A stretch of DNA of 64,000 nucleotides from Methylobacterium sp. Leaf91 (GCF_001422815.1 NZ_LMMP01000002.1:6011-70010); one strand, 5' to 3'; positions 25,919-34,965 are shown, counted from the first letter of the stretch. A program made the numbers and translations. Notes: generated from the sequence alone by a model not told the origin.

Positions 25919-26602
25919 TCATGTGGAGGTGTGCAGTCGGAGCCGCCCGGCCGCCTCGGCCTCTGCGAACCACGCGCGCTCGGCGGCCCAGGGATGGCCG
26001 GGCCAGCCGGCAAAGCCGAAGCCATAGGCATCGACCGGCTCGGATTGTGGTCGCCGGCCGAGGATGAGCGCCAGCGTCACGAGGAATCCGGTGCTGGGGT
26101 TCGGCCGTCCCGTGGTGCCAGGCGCGAGGCGACGCCGCCCCTCGCGGTGCAGATCGTCGGACAGCACGTGGACTGGTTTGCCGAGGGGAGCCAGCAAGGC
26201 CAGCACCTCGCGGGTCCAGCACATCTGTTCAGGCTGGTTCTCCTCTGCGGCGAGCATCGGGAATGGCAGGATGAACGCATCTGCCCACCGGACGACGGGG
26301 CGATCGAGGAAGCCCGGGTCGGCCAGCCATTCGCGCATCTGTCCGCCGCGATTGACCAGGGCGAGGTGCGTGACCCGGGAGCCGGTGCTCCCGCCGAAAC
26401 CCGCCGCGTTGTTGAAGCGCACGACAGAGGCGGCGGCGTCGATGGCGGCGGCGGCCTCGATTCCCGGCGCGTTGCCGACGATGGCGAGCGGCGAATCCGG
26501 TAACCGCAGCACGTCGTGGGAGAGGGGGGAGTCGACCTGGGTGTTCACTTGCGGCAGGGGTACGAGGAACAGCGGAGGTATGGCGTCGGACCCGCGCGGC
26601 AA
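25919..26602 (-). CDS. GT29 (sialyltransferase-like) glycosyltransferase
   Basis: 227 residues from a TTG start (26602). A sialyl-motif-L-like block is readable: LAIVGNAPGIE, then AAASVVRFNNAAGFG. A motif-S-like PSTGFLVTLALIL follows near residue 168, and a C-terminal region with HPWAAERAWF may take the place of the catalytic His motif. Family 29 enzymes in eukaryotes transfer sialic acid from CMP-Neu5Ac; bacterial homologues are of unproven specificity. No CMP-sialate biosynthesis genes occur in the window, so a different nucleotide sugar is possible. No membrane anchor is seen, so it should act in the cytosol. It is divergent from the zinc-ribbon GT gene 23 bp away. Confidence 0.65.
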   Translation of the reverse strand: MPRGSDAIPPLFLVPLPQVNTQVDSPLSHDVLRLPDSPLAIVGNAPGIEAAAAIDAAASVVRFNNAAGFGGSTGSRVTHLALVNRGGQMREWLADPGFLDRPVVRWADAFILPFPMLAAEENQPEQMCWTREVLALLAPLGKPVHVLSDDLHREGRRRLAPGTTGRPNPSTGFLVTLALILGRRPQSEPVDAYGFGFAGWPGHPWAAERAWFAEAEAAGRLRLHTST

Positions 26603-26625
26603 GGTGCGAGCGGGGAGGGGGACCG

Positions 26626-27612
26626 ATGATGCGTCGATGCTTTGTCTGTGGCGCCGCCATGCTGCAGCCGACCGACCGGCACCTCATCTATCCGGGTGGA
26701 CGCCGCCGCGCCTTTCCGCTCGCCTGCGCGTCCTGCGGCCTTTTGCTGGTCGCGGATGCAGACCCTCAGCGATGCCGCGCGGATCTCGCCGAGCGCCTTT
26801 CGGGCACGAGCTTCCTTCCCGACCCGGAGGGCGGCTACGGGTTGGATCTCTACACCCTGCGCAGTGCCGCGACCGGCTTCGGCCTCGGCGTTCGTGGGCT
26901 CGACGACGAGGGTCGGACCGACCTTCGACGCCCCCATAGCGACCGTGCCGCGCGGGCGGACCTCTACGCCCTAGACGGGGCGGCGGGAGTGCCGGTCTCT
27001 CTGGGCCTGCTCTGCCGGCCGCCCGAGCTCGACGCCGTCCTGGCTAACGTGGCGAGCCATGCGGGCTGGACCGACGATGTCGTGATCCTGCTCGACGCGC
27101 CGGGGCATCCGCCGCGAGCCGTGCCCACGGCCGGATTTCCACCGAGTGCCGTGCGGGTGGGCGCCCGGCCCATGGACGGTGATTTCAGTACGCAGCGCAA
27201 CGTCCTTCAGGATCTCGCCCGCAATCCCTGGGTGCTACAGCTCGATGCCGACGAGAGCCTCACTGCCGATTCCGGCCAGCTTCTTCCGGCGCTGGCTGCC
27301 ATGGCGGAGGCGGACGACGTCCTCTCCGTCGGCTTGGCGCGCCGGAACCGTGTCGACGGCATCCTCTCGGACGTCTACCCGGACGTGCAGTATCGGCTCA
27401 ATCGCAAGTCCGTTCGCTATGCGGGCCGCGTGCATGAGCGGCCGGTCCTCGACGGCGGCTGGCCACGCAGCTTCATCGCCCTGCACGGGGTGATCGAGCA
27501 CCGTCTGAGCCGGGTCCATGTCCTGGCTCGCTCACGGCGCTACGAGAGCCTGGACCCGGGACGCGGACGTCCCGAGGAGGAGGCCTCGCTGCTGCAGCCC
27601 TACCGGGAGTGA
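26626..27612 (+). CDS. Zinc-ribbon + family 2-like glycosyltransferase
   Basis: 328 residues. The N-terminus carries two Cys pairs, RCFVCGAAM and CASCGLLL (about residues 5-8 and 34-37), typical of a small zinc ribbon. The region from about 120 resembles a SunS/WaaE-type GT2: FSTQRNVLQDLARNPWVLQLDADE, with D-A-D-E as the metal-binding motif, and a later VRYAGRVHERPV. Start ATG 26626 follows a strong GGGAGG site. The 3' end overlaps the convergent GT4 gene by 13 bp. It probably adds a sugar to a glycan or polypeptide; the role of the ribbon is unknown. Confidence 0.7.
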   Translation: MMRRCFVCGAAMLQPTDRHLIYPGGRRRAFPLACASCGLLLVADADPQRCRADLAERLSGTSFLPDPEGGYGLDLYTLRSAATGFGLGVRGLDDEGRTDLRRPHSDRAARADLYALDGAAGVPVSLGLLCRPPELDAVLANVASHAGWTDDVVILLDAPGHPPRAVPTAGFPPSAVRVGARPMDGDFSTQRNVLQDLARNPWVLQLDADESLTADSGQLLPALAAMAEADDVLSVGLARRNRVDGILSDVYPDVQYRLNRKSVRYAGRVHERPVLDGGWPRSFIALHGVIEHRLSRVHVLARSRRYESLDPGRGRPEEEASLLQPYRE

Positions 27613-28808
27613 GGCCGCGCTGACCCGTGGGCCTGGGCCGCCGCGATGGCCCGAGCATAGAGGTCGAGGGTCTCTCTGGCGAGCACCTCCCGGCTGAAGC
27701 GGCCAGCCGCCGCCAGTGCGTTGGTCCGATAAGTGCGGCGCAGAGCCGGATCGGCCAGCAGCGGACGAAGGGCATCGGCCAGGGCCGGGCCGGTAGCCTC
27801 CTTGGCCAGCGGCCCGGCGCCGGGCCCGCCTACGAACCTGCGCGCGCTCGCGTCCTGCGCACAGGCCACCACCGGCCGGCCATAGGCGAGGGCCTCCTGA
27901 TAGACGAGGCCGAAGCTCTCGTAGCGCGAGGGGGCGAGCACTGCGTGCGCCTCGGCATAGGCGTCGGCGAGGTCTTCCGCGGGCACCCGGCCGCGTGCGC
28001 GAATGCAGGCCCGCGCCGCTTCAGGGATGTCGGCCGGGAGATCCGTTGCCGGCACGCCGACGACATCGAGCACGAAGGCGGGCACGGCGCCGCGCCTCGC
28101 TTCCTCGGCCAGGATCGCGACCGCATCGAGAAGCGCGTCGAAGCCTTTCCGTGCTTCTGCCCGGCCGACGAAGAGCAGGCGTGCCGGCCCTTCATCCTCC
28201 GGGTATGGCGCGCCGCGCGCCGCTGCCGCGATCTCCGGCGGCAGGCTGAGGCCGATCACTGCCTCCGGTTGTCGGCCGGACAGGCCGTAGGCTCGGGCGA
28301 TCACGGCCCCGTGCTCGACGGTGTTGGCGATCAACCCGGCGCTGCCGCATGCCTGGTGGCGTTCCAGGGCATCGGCGGCTCTTCCGTCCAGGTCATCGCG
28401 CAACGAGCCGGCGGGTGGGCGCGAGAAAGCGGCGGGCGTCGAGCTGCGCGTCACCAGCGGCAGGTCTCGGCGGCCGGTCAGCAGCGCGGCGGGGGCATAC
28501 CAGTTCGTTGCCTCCACGACGTCGAAGGGAGCTCGGGCATGGTCGGCGAGGATGGTATGGCGGAAGGCCAGCGGTGCGGCGAGGTGCCCGGCCGAACCCC
28601 AGCGGCGCAGGCGGGCCAGAGCGCCGTCCGGCGGCAGGCCAATCCCCGCAACCGTCACGCCCTCGACCCGTTCGCGGCCGACGCGGTCGAGGGTGAAGAC
28701 CGTGACGTCGACGCCGGCCTCGGCGAGGCTTTCGGCGATCTCCCGGGCGGCGGTCGAGAGGCCGCTCGGTGCCGGCGGATAATCCCATGTGAGGAGCGCG
28801 ACGCGCAT
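27600..28808 (-). CDS. Family 4 glycosyltransferase
   Basis: 402 residues from the ATG at 28808 (MRVALLTWDYPPAPSGLSTAA). GT-B fold: an N-terminal glycine-rich loop in PPAPSGLSTAAREIAESLAEAG, the C-terminal donor site LLFVGRAEARKGFDALLDA, and the E-x7-E motif SRYESFGLVYQEALAYG. It is retaining and cytosolic. The start overlaps the stop of the upstream GT4 gene by one base (TGATG), so the two are coupled. A longer open frame to 29555 is a run-on over that neighbour. Donor unknown. Confidence 0.85.
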   Translation of the reverse strand: MRVALLTWDYPPAPSGLSTAAREIAESLAEAGVDVTVFTLDRVGRERVEGVTVAGIGLPPDGALARLRRWGSAGHLAAPLAFRHTILADHARAPFDVVEATNWYAPAALLTGRRDLPLVTRSSTPAAFSRPPAGSLRDDLDGRAADALERHQACGSAGLIANTVEHGAVIARAYGLSGRQPEAVIGLSLPPEIAAAARGAPYPEDEGPARLLFVGRAEARKGFDALLDAVAILAEEARRGAVPAFVLDVVGVPATDLPADIPEAARACIRARGRVPAEDLADAYAEAHAVLAPSRYESFGLVYQEALAYGRPVVACAQDASARRFVGGPGAGPLAKEATGPALADALRPLLADPALRRTYRTNALAAAGRFSREVLARETLDLYARAIAAAQAHGSARPHSR

Positions 28809-29923
28809 CAGGCAGCAAGCAGTCGGCGATAGATGGCGAGGTAATCGGCCGCCATGCGCTCGGCGGTGAAGCGCGCCTCGAAGCGGCGGCGGATGACGGC
28901 GCGGTCGAGGCGGCCGATCCGGCCCAGGGCCTCCACCGCCTCGGCCTCGGAGGAGACGACGAAGCCGGTCACGCCGTCCTCGACGATCTCCGGCACCGAG
29001 CCACGGTTCCAGGCGATCACTGGCGTACCACAGGCCATCGCCTCGATCATCACGAGGCCGAAGGGCTCGGGCCAGTCGATGGGAAAAAGCAGAGCCCGCG
29101 CGCTTACCAGGAGATCCGCCTTCCGGGAATCGTCCACGGGGCCGAGATAGGTCGCGTCCTCGCCGAGGAGCGGGCGCACGTGGCGTTCGAAATAGTCGGG
29201 GTTGCCGACGTCGATCGTGCCGCCGAGCCGGATCGGCACGCCGGCGGCGCGCGCGACACGGATGGCGGTGTCCGGCCGCTTCTGGTCGGTCATCCGACCC
29301 ACGAAGGCGACATGGTCGCCGGGCTGCGTCTGCAGGCCGTAGCGGTCTCGCGCGATGCCGTGATGGACGATACCGGCGCGGTTCGAGGCCGGAATACCCG
29401 CCTCTTGTGCCGCCGAGATCGCCGCCACCGGTAGGTCGGGAAACCCCGCGAAGAACAGCGCTCGGTCGAGCTCGTCCACCCGCCAGTGGATCGTGGTCAG
29501 GCTGTGCCGCCGGCGGGTTCCGAGGAGCGCCGCATGCGCGAACTCGCCATGGCAATGGATGATGTCGAACTCGTCCATCCTCAGCCGCAGCGCCTCCAAT
29601 TGCAGTGCGTCGAGCGCCGCCGGGACGCCGGGTGCAACGCGACCGTGACGGCTTTCGAGGGCCGCCAGACTGGGATGGTCGCCGATGCGTGGTAAGTCTG
29701 TCGCACTGTCGGACGGCGCGAACAGCGTTATTTCGACGCTGAGGTTTCGTAGTGCCGTGCTGAGGTCATGAATGACCCGCTCCGTGCCACCGTGATGCTC
29801 GGGAGGAACAGGGAAAATGTTCGGGGCGACTTGGGCGACGCGAATCACGGAGCGGACCTCAACTACAGAATTTGCTTGTCTCAGCGCGCTTACAACGCTG
29901 TCGGCCTGATGTTTATCTTGCAT
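28808..29923 (-). CDS. Family 4 glycosyltransferase
   Basis: 371 residues if the ATG at 29923 (MQDKHQAD) is used, 346 if the GTG at 29848 (VIRVAQVAPNIFPVPPEHHGG) is used. The GT4 domain begins at the latter and a GAGG lies nine bases upstream, so the shorter form is quite possible. Motifs: PPEHHGGTERVIHDL acceptor loop, FVGRMTDQKRPDTAI, and EPFGLVMIEAMACG. It resembles glycosyltransferases of the GT4 'D-inositol/mannosyl' type. Its 5' end overlaps or abuts that of the divergent sucrose-phosphate-synthase-like gene, so both operons fire from a very compressed promoter region. Confidence 0.85.
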   Translation of the reverse strand: MQDKHQADSVVSALRQANSVVEVRSVIRVAQVAPNIFPVPPEHHGGTERVIHDLSTALRNLSVEITLFAPSDSATDLPRIGDHPSLAALESRHGRVAPGVPAALDALQLEALRLRMDEFDIIHCHGEFAHAALLGTRRRHSLTTIHWRVDELDRALFFAGFPDLPVAAISAAQEAGIPASNRAGIVHHGIARDRYGLQTQPGDHVAFVGRMTDQKRPDTAIRVARAAGVPIRLGGTIDVGNPDYFERHVRPLLGEDATYLGPVDDSRKADLLVSARALLFPIDWPEPFGLVMIEAMACGTPVIAWNRGSVPEIVEDGVTGFVVSSEAEAVEALGRIGRLDRAVIRRRFEARFTAERMAADYLAIYRRLLAA

Positions 29924-31963
29924 ATCGCCCTTCAGGGCTGCCTGCGCGGCGGTGGAGTGGTGTTCGGGCTCACCGCCGATACCGGCGGCCATATCCGCTA
30001 CCTGCTCGATCTTGTGGCGGCCTCGTCACAGGATGCCGGCATCGACAGGATCGTCATGGCGACACGTCTGTTCGACGGCACGCATGGCCCGGATTACGCC
30101 GTGCCCGAAGAGCGGATCTCCGACAAGGTCGAGCTCGTGCGGCTCGCGAGCGCGTCCCCCGTCTACCGCGCCAAGGAGGAGATGCACGAGGAGGTGGCGA
30201 GCTTCGCCCGGAGCCTCATGGACTGGATCGCACGGCAGCCTCGGGCGCCGGACATGATCCATGCCCATTACGCCGATGCCGCCTCGGTCGCGAGGCTCGT
30301 GACGGATGAACTCGGAATACCCTTCGTGTTCACCGCCCATTCGCTCGGGCGGGTCAAGGCATCGATGTTGGGTGTAGGAGCGGAGACCTCCGCCGATCTC
30401 GCCCACCGCATCGCTGCAGAAGAGGGGGCGCTGGCTCGCGCCAGTCTCGTCATCGCCTCGTCCCGCGACGAGGCGGAAGTGCAATATGCCGGATACGTCG
30501 CCTACGATCCCGGACGCATCCGGGTCCTACCACCGGGCAGCGACCTCGCGAGGTTCGCGTCTGCCGTGCCCCTTTCGCGGGTCGATGCCACCATCGACCG
30601 CTTTCTGCAGGATCCCGGGAAGCCTGCCCTGTTGGCACTCGCCCGGCCGGTGGCGCGCAAGAATCTGGCGGCGCTGCTGCGGGCCTATGGCGAAAGCCCG
30701 GCCCTGCAGTCCCGTGCCAACCTCGTCCTCATGGCCGGCACGCGCGAGGACATCGATGCGCTCGACGGCGACATGGCTGCCACCCTGCGTGAGATTCTGG
30801 TGCTGATCGACCGTTACGATCTCTACGGACGCGTCGCCTATCCGAAGACTCACGACCCGGAGGATGTGCCGGCGATCTACGCCTATGCCCGCGTGCGCGG
30901 CGGCCTGTTCGTCAATCCCGCCCTCAACGAGCCCTTCGGTCTGACATTGCTGGAAGCCTCGGCGTCGGGGTTGCCGCTGGTCGCCACCGACAGCGGCGGC
31001 CCCAACGACATCGTCGAGACCTGCGGCAACGGTCTCCTCGTCGATCCGCGCGCGCCAGACGCGATCGCGGCCGCGTGCCTGCGCATCCTCGGCGAGCCCG
31101 ACCTCTACGCGCGGTGTGTAGCGGGAGGCGCGCGCGCGGCCGCCGCCTATGACTGGGATCAGCATGCTGCGCGCTACCACGATCTGCTGTGGGCGCTCCT
31201 GGCGCCCAAGCCGCCCATGGCGGAGCCACGGCAATTGCTGATCTGCGATATCGACAACACGCTGGTGGGTTGCGAGGCGGCGCTCGGAATCTTCCGGCGC
31301 TGGCGCAGCTGGCAGGCAGGTTTGGCCTTCGGTGTCGCCACCGGTCGCTCCTTTCACAGCGCCATGGCGATCCTCGAACAGCAGGCCAGTCCGCGCCCGC
31401 AGGTGATGATCACCTCGGTGGGGTCGGAGATCTACCATCTCGACCCCAACGGCGTGACCTACACGGCGGATCTGGCTTGGCGCGACGCCGTCTCGACCGG
31501 GTGGGACAGTGCCGGCATGCAGGCGGTGCTCGCCAGTCTCGATGGGCTCGTGCCCCAGGGGGGGCTGGAGCAGCGCGGGCACAAGCTGAGCTATTTCGGG
31601 GATGCCGCGGCGGCCGAGGCGGTACGAAACCGCCTCGTGCAAGCGGACCTCCTCGCCAACGTGATCCATAGCCACGGACGCTACCTCGATGTCCTCCCGG
31701 TGGCGGCATCGAAGGGCACTGCGGTGCGTCATGTCCGCGCCCTCTACGGCTTGCCGGAGAGAGCCGTGTTCGTGGCGGGCGATTCCGGAAACGACGTGGA
31801 GATGCTGCGCGCCGAGGCGCAGGCGATTATCGTCGCCAATTATTCCGACGACCTGGCGAGCCATGCGGCCCTGAAGCATTCCTACGTCGCCCGGACCTCG
31901 CACGCCCGTGGCATCATCGAAGGCGTCGGCCATTTCCGCAGGATGCTGGTCGATGCGGGCTGA
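29909..31963 (+). CDS. Sucrose-phosphate synthase / sucrose-phosphate phosphatase fusion-like protein
   Basis: 684 residues from the ATG at 29909 (MFILHIALQGCLRGG), the usual beginning of bacterial SPS. Residues about 1-440 are a GT4 SPS domain: DTGGHIRYLLDL, ARPVARKNLAALLRAYGE, NEPFGLTLLEASASG. Residues about 445-684 are a HAD-IIB phosphatase of the SPP type: motif I CDIDNTLV, motif II region ATGRS, motif IV AGDSGNDVEML. The two domains would make sucrose-6-phosphate from UDP-glucose and fructose-6-phosphate and dephosphorylate it. HAD motif I is intact, unlike the degenerate SPP halves of some SPS proteins. Sucrose is a compatible solute, which fits the Kdp system nearby. A related glycoside product is not excluded. 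Confidence 0.82.
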   Translation: MFILHIALQGCLRGGGVVFGLTADTGGHIRYLLDLVAASSQDAGIDRIVMATRLFDGTHGPDYAVPEERISDKVELVRLASASPVYRAKEEMHEEVASFARSLMDWIARQPRAPDMIHAHYADAASVARLVTDELGIPFVFTAHSLGRVKASMLGVGAETSADLAHRIAAEEGALARASLVIASSRDEAEVQYAGYVAYDPGRIRVLPPGSDLARFASAVPLSRVDATIDRFLQDPGKPALLALARPVARKNLAALLRAYGESPALQSRANLVLMAGTREDIDALDGDMAATLREILVLIDRYDLYGRVAYPKTHDPEDVPAIYAYARVRGGLFVNPALNEPFGLTLLEASASGLPLVATDSGGPNDIVETCGNGLLVDPRAPDAIAAACLRILGEPDLYARCVAGGARAAAAYDWDQHAARYHDLLWALLAPKPPMAEPRQLLICDIDNTLVGCEAALGIFRRWRSWQAGLAFGVATGRSFHSAMAILEQQASPRPQVMITSVGSEIYHLDPNGVTYTADLAWRDAVSTGWDSAGMQAVLASLDGLVPQGGLEQRGHKLSYFGDAAAAEAVRNRLVQADLLANVIHSHGRYLDVLPVAASKGTAVRHVRALYGLPERAVFVAGDSGNDVEMLRAEAQAIIVANYSDDLASHAALKHSYVARTSHARGIIEGVGHFRRMLVDAG

Positions 31964-32840
31964 GCCTTTGGACCGGCCTTCCGCGAGCGTGCTCACGCTC
32001 GTGCGCGGCCGGGCCGACCGCCTTCGCAATCTGATGCGTGGATTGACCCGGCAGTCCGTGCGGCCACATGAGCTCGTGATCGCCTGGATGCAGCCAGAAC
32101 CGAAGGCGGACTTGCCCGATCCGGGCTGCCCCGTGCGCCATATTCTCGTGGCCGGGGAGCCGATGCCGCTGGCCGCCGCCCGCAACCGCGCGGCCGAGGC
32201 CGCAACCGGAGACCTGCTGGTTTTCCTCGACGTGGACTGCATTGCCTCGCCCGGCCTCGTCGATGCCTATCGCCGGGCTGCGTCGGAGACGGACGGCCTG
32301 TTCCTCGGCGAGGTGCTTTATCTGCCGCCGGGGTTGGATGCGGAGACGGCTTCCGACGACGCGGCTTTGGCCCGACACGGCCGGGCACATCCGGCACGGC
32401 CGGCGGTCCCGCGAACGGGTCTGCGCCGGGAGCCCGATCCCGGCCAACTCTGGGGCCTGTCCTTCGCGCTGCCGGCCCGCGCCTGGCGCGCCGTCGGCGG
32501 CATGGACGAGGCCTATGCCGGCTATGGCGGCGAGGAGACCGACCTCGCCACCCGCCTCGACGCCTCCGGTCTCCCGACGTTCTGGGTCGCGGGGGCGCGC
32601 GCCTACCATCAGCACCACCCGGTCCACGTGCCGCCGTTGCAGCACTTCGAGCCCATCCTCGCCAATGCCACCCGCTTCCGCCGGGCGCATGGACGCTGGT
32701 GCATGACCTACTGGCTCGGTCAGTTCGAGGCCGCCGGATTGATCGCCTGGGACGCGGACTCCCCCGCGATCCGGGTCATCCGCCATCCGAGTACCGCCGA
32801 AATCGCCGCCGCCCTGCGGCCCGACGCCCTTTACTCCTGA
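31953..32840 (+). CDS. Family 2 glycosyltransferase
   Basis: 295 residues from the ATG at 31953, overlapping the end of the SPS-like gene by 11 bases. GT-A features: SVLTLVRGRADRLRNLMRGL, LAAARNRAAEAATGD, metal motif LVFLDVDCIASP, and the acceptor-side signature GMDEAYAGYGGEETDLATRL. The His-rich AYHQHHPVHVPP is shared with the paralogue at 34000-34965. The two genes look like duplicates that diverged. Inverting glycosyltransferase, cytosolic; acceptor unknown. Confidence 0.85.
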   Translation: MRAEPLDRPSASVLTLVRGRADRLRNLMRGLTRQSVRPHELVIAWMQPEPKADLPDPGCPVRHILVAGEPMPLAAARNRAAEAATGDLLVFLDVDCIASPGLVDAYRRAASETDGLFLGEVLYLPPGLDAETASDDAALARHGRAHPARPAVPRTGLRREPDPGQLWGLSFALPARAWRAVGGMDEAYAGYGGEETDLATRLDASGLPTFWVAGARAYHQHHPVHVPPLQHFEPILANATRFRRAHGRWCMTYWLGQFEAAGLIAWDADSPAIRVIRHPSTAEIAAALRPDALYS

Positions 32841-32844
32841 CGAA

Positions 32845-33999
32845 ATGCGACCCGTGACATCGATCAAGAAGCCCATCGCGTTCTTCGTCCACCACCAGGG
32901 ACGCGGCCATGCCAACCGCACGATGGCGGTGGCGGCCGAGTTCGCGCGGGACCGGCCCGTTTCCGTGCTCACCGCCGGCCCGCAGCTGTTCGAGGGGTTT
33001 TCCCGCGATATCGAGATCGTGACGCTGCCGAACATGATCGGCGCCGAGGTGCCGACCCCGCGACTCTATGCAGAGCCGACGCCGCAGGTGATGCACTGCG
33101 TGCCCCTCGGCCTCACCGAGATGCGCCGGACCATGCGGCGGATCCTCGACCATCTCGACGAACGTGACGTCGGCCTGTTCGTGGTCGACGTCTCCGCAGA
33201 GATCGCGCTGCTCGCGCGCATCGCCAGCGTTCCGGCGGTGCAGATTCGCATGCACGGGGACCGCTCCGACATTGGCCATCTGGGCGCCTACGAGGCCTGT
33301 GTCGGCATGCTGGCCCCGTTCGACGAACGCATGGAACAGGACGACTACCCGGCTCAGCTGCGGGCCAAGACTTTCTACAGCGGCGGCCTTTGCACCAGCG
33401 TCGACGGAGTCCTGGGCCGCGCCGAGGCACGTGCGAAGCTCGGCCTCGACCCCGACCGCGAGGTTGTCGTCGCGGTCACGGGGGGAGGGGGCAGTGGCAC
33501 CCCCTACGCCCCCCTGACGGTGGCCGCACGCGCCGCGCCCGAAGCCCTTTGGCTGACTCTCGGGCCCACCCACCGCGAGGGGCACGAGACGGATTTCTCC
33601 AACCTGCGCGAACTCGGCTGGGTACCCTCGGTGACCGATTATCTCGCCGCGGCCGACATCGTCGTGGCGTCGGCGGGCGACAACACGATCCACGAGGTCG
33701 CGCGCGTCGGCGGGCGTCTGATCGTCATGCCGGAATGGCGCTACTTCGGTGAGCAGACCCGCAAAGCCGAGGCCCTGGTCCGGCTTGGTGCGGCCGTCCA
33801 GGCCCCGGTCTGGCCCGGCGACCTGCAGGGCTGGCGCGATCTCCTCGACCGGGCCCGCGCCCTCGACCCCGCGCCCTTGCGCAGCCTCTACGCGCCGGAC
33901 GCCGCCCGTCGTGCCGCCGGCTGGCTCGAAGGGCTGACCGACGAACTCTGGCAGGGCGCAGCGGAGCGTCCCGCGCTCACCGTCGTTGCCGCAGGCTGA
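32845..33999 (+). CDS. GT-B glycosyltransferase, GT28/MurG-like
   Basis: 384 residues. The N-terminal nucleotide-fold loop is FFVHHQGRGHANRTMAVAAEF. The C-terminal half has the GT28-type block VAVTGGGGSGTPYAP, LAAADIVVASAGDNTIHEVA and VMPEWRYFGEQTRKAEAL, which binds UDP-sugar in MurG-like enzymes. It starts four bases after the preceding GT2 and ends at the start of the next, so it belongs to the same operon. Start ATG 32845; a second ATG in frame is not better supported. Product unknown. Confidence 0.78.
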   Translation: MRPVTSIKKPIAFFVHHQGRGHANRTMAVAAEFARDRPVSVLTAGPQLFEGFSRDIEIVTLPNMIGAEVPTPRLYAEPTPQVMHCVPLGLTEMRRTMRRILDHLDERDVGLFVVDVSAEIALLARIASVPAVQIRMHGDRSDIGHLGAYEACVGMLAPFDERMEQDDYPAQLRAKTFYSGGLCTSVDGVLGRAEARAKLGLDPDREVVVAVTGGGGSGTPYAPLTVAARAAPEALWLTLGPTHREGHETDFSNLRELGWVPSVTDYLAAADIVVASAGDNTIHEVARVGGRLIVMPEWRYFGEQTRKAEALVRLGAAVQAPVWPGDLQGWRDLLDRARALDPAPLRSLYAPDAARRAAGWLEGLTDELWQGAAERPALTVVAAG

Positions 34000-34965
34000 A
34001 TGCCCCTCGACCCCATCGTTGAAACCCGCCCGGAGCCAGACCGACCGATGTCCACCGTTTCCGTCGTGACCTTGGCCAAGGGACGGCCCGCGCACCTGCG
34101 CAACGTGCTGCGGGGCTTGGAGCGCCAGACGCAGAGGCCCGCCGAGTTCATCATCGCGGTGATGCAGGACATGCCCTACGACCTGCCCGAGGTCGGCTTC
34201 CCGGTCCGCCAGATCCTGGTGCCGGGTACGGATCTGCCGCTGGCGGCGGCCCGCAACCGGGGTGTCGCGGAAGCCAGCGGGGACGCGGTCATCTTCCTCG
34301 ACGTCGACTGCATCCCGGCCCCCGAACTCGTCGCCGACTATGCAAGAGGCCTCGCCGAACTCGACGGCCTGCTGATGGGTGAGGTGCTCCACCTGCCTGA
34401 GCACGCCACTGCGGGCGACTGGACCATCGCGGATTTTGCAGCGGTCGCGGAGAAGCATTCCGACCGCCGGGGCCCCCCGGCCTCCGGCCTCGAAATCTGT
34501 CCCGATTATCGCTGCTTCTGGTCCCTCAACTTCGCCATCCGGCGATCGACCTTCCTAGCCACCGGCGGCTTCGACGAGCGCTATACCGGCTATGGCGGCG
34601 AGGACACGGATTTCGGCAAGATCCTCGACCAGGGTGGGATTCCCATCGCCTGGATGAAGGGCGGCCTCGCCTATCACCAGTACCATCCGCACCACATGCC
34701 ACCTGTCCACCATCTCGACAGTGTGGTGCGCAACGCCGAACTGTTCGAGGCCAAGTGGGGCTACCGGACGATGGGCCACTGGCTCTACGCCTTCAAGGTG
34801 ATGGGCCTGATCGACGACACTCCCGACCAGCCGATCCGCATCCTGCGCCGGCCGGAGCCCGGTGATTTCGCACTCACCGGCCAGCAGAGCCATCAGCCCT
34901 ACAGCAATTCGGCCTCCGTCATCCGGTACCTCGAAGCCCAGTCGGCCACGGCTCTCACCGCGTGA
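34000..34965 (+). CDS. Family 2 glycosyltransferase, paralogue of the gene at 31953
   Basis: 321 residues from the ATG directly after the previous stop, or 305 from the ATG at 34048 (MSTVSVVTLAKGRPAHLRNVL), where the domain begins. It shares with its paralogue the metal motif LDVDCIPAP, the block GGFDERYTGYGGEDTDFG and the His-rich AYHQYHPHHMPPVHH. An extra C-terminal tail ends in SNSASVIRYLEAQSATALTA. The last bases overlap the next gene (GTGA). Likely adds a related sugar to the same glycan; donor unknown. Confidence 0.85.
   Translation: MPLDPIVETRPEPDRPMSTVSVVTLAKGRPAHLRNVLRGLERQTQRPAEFIIAVMQDMPYDLPEVGFPVRQILVPGTDLPLAAARNRGVAEASGDAVIFLDVDCIPAPELVADYARGLAELDGLLMGEVLHLPEHATAGDWTIADFAAVAEKHSDRRGPPASGLEICPDYRCFWSLNFAIRRSTFLATGGFDERYTGYGGEDTDFGKILDQGGIPIAWMKGGLAYHQYHPHHMPPVHHLDSVVRNAELFEAKWGYRTMGHWLYAFKVMGLIDDTPDQPIRILRRPEPGDFALTGQQSHQPYSNSASVIRYLEAQSATALTA

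Noticed and set aside
28809-29555. N-terminal extension of the GT4 at 27600 into a 651-residue protein
   Set aside because: The extension is the neighbouring GT4 gene read in the wrong phase; the GT4 fold starts at the ATG at 28808.
32776-34458. 560-codon minus-strand frame opposite two glycosyltransferases
   Set aside because: It mirrors the real genes, whose motifs and coupled starts are clear.
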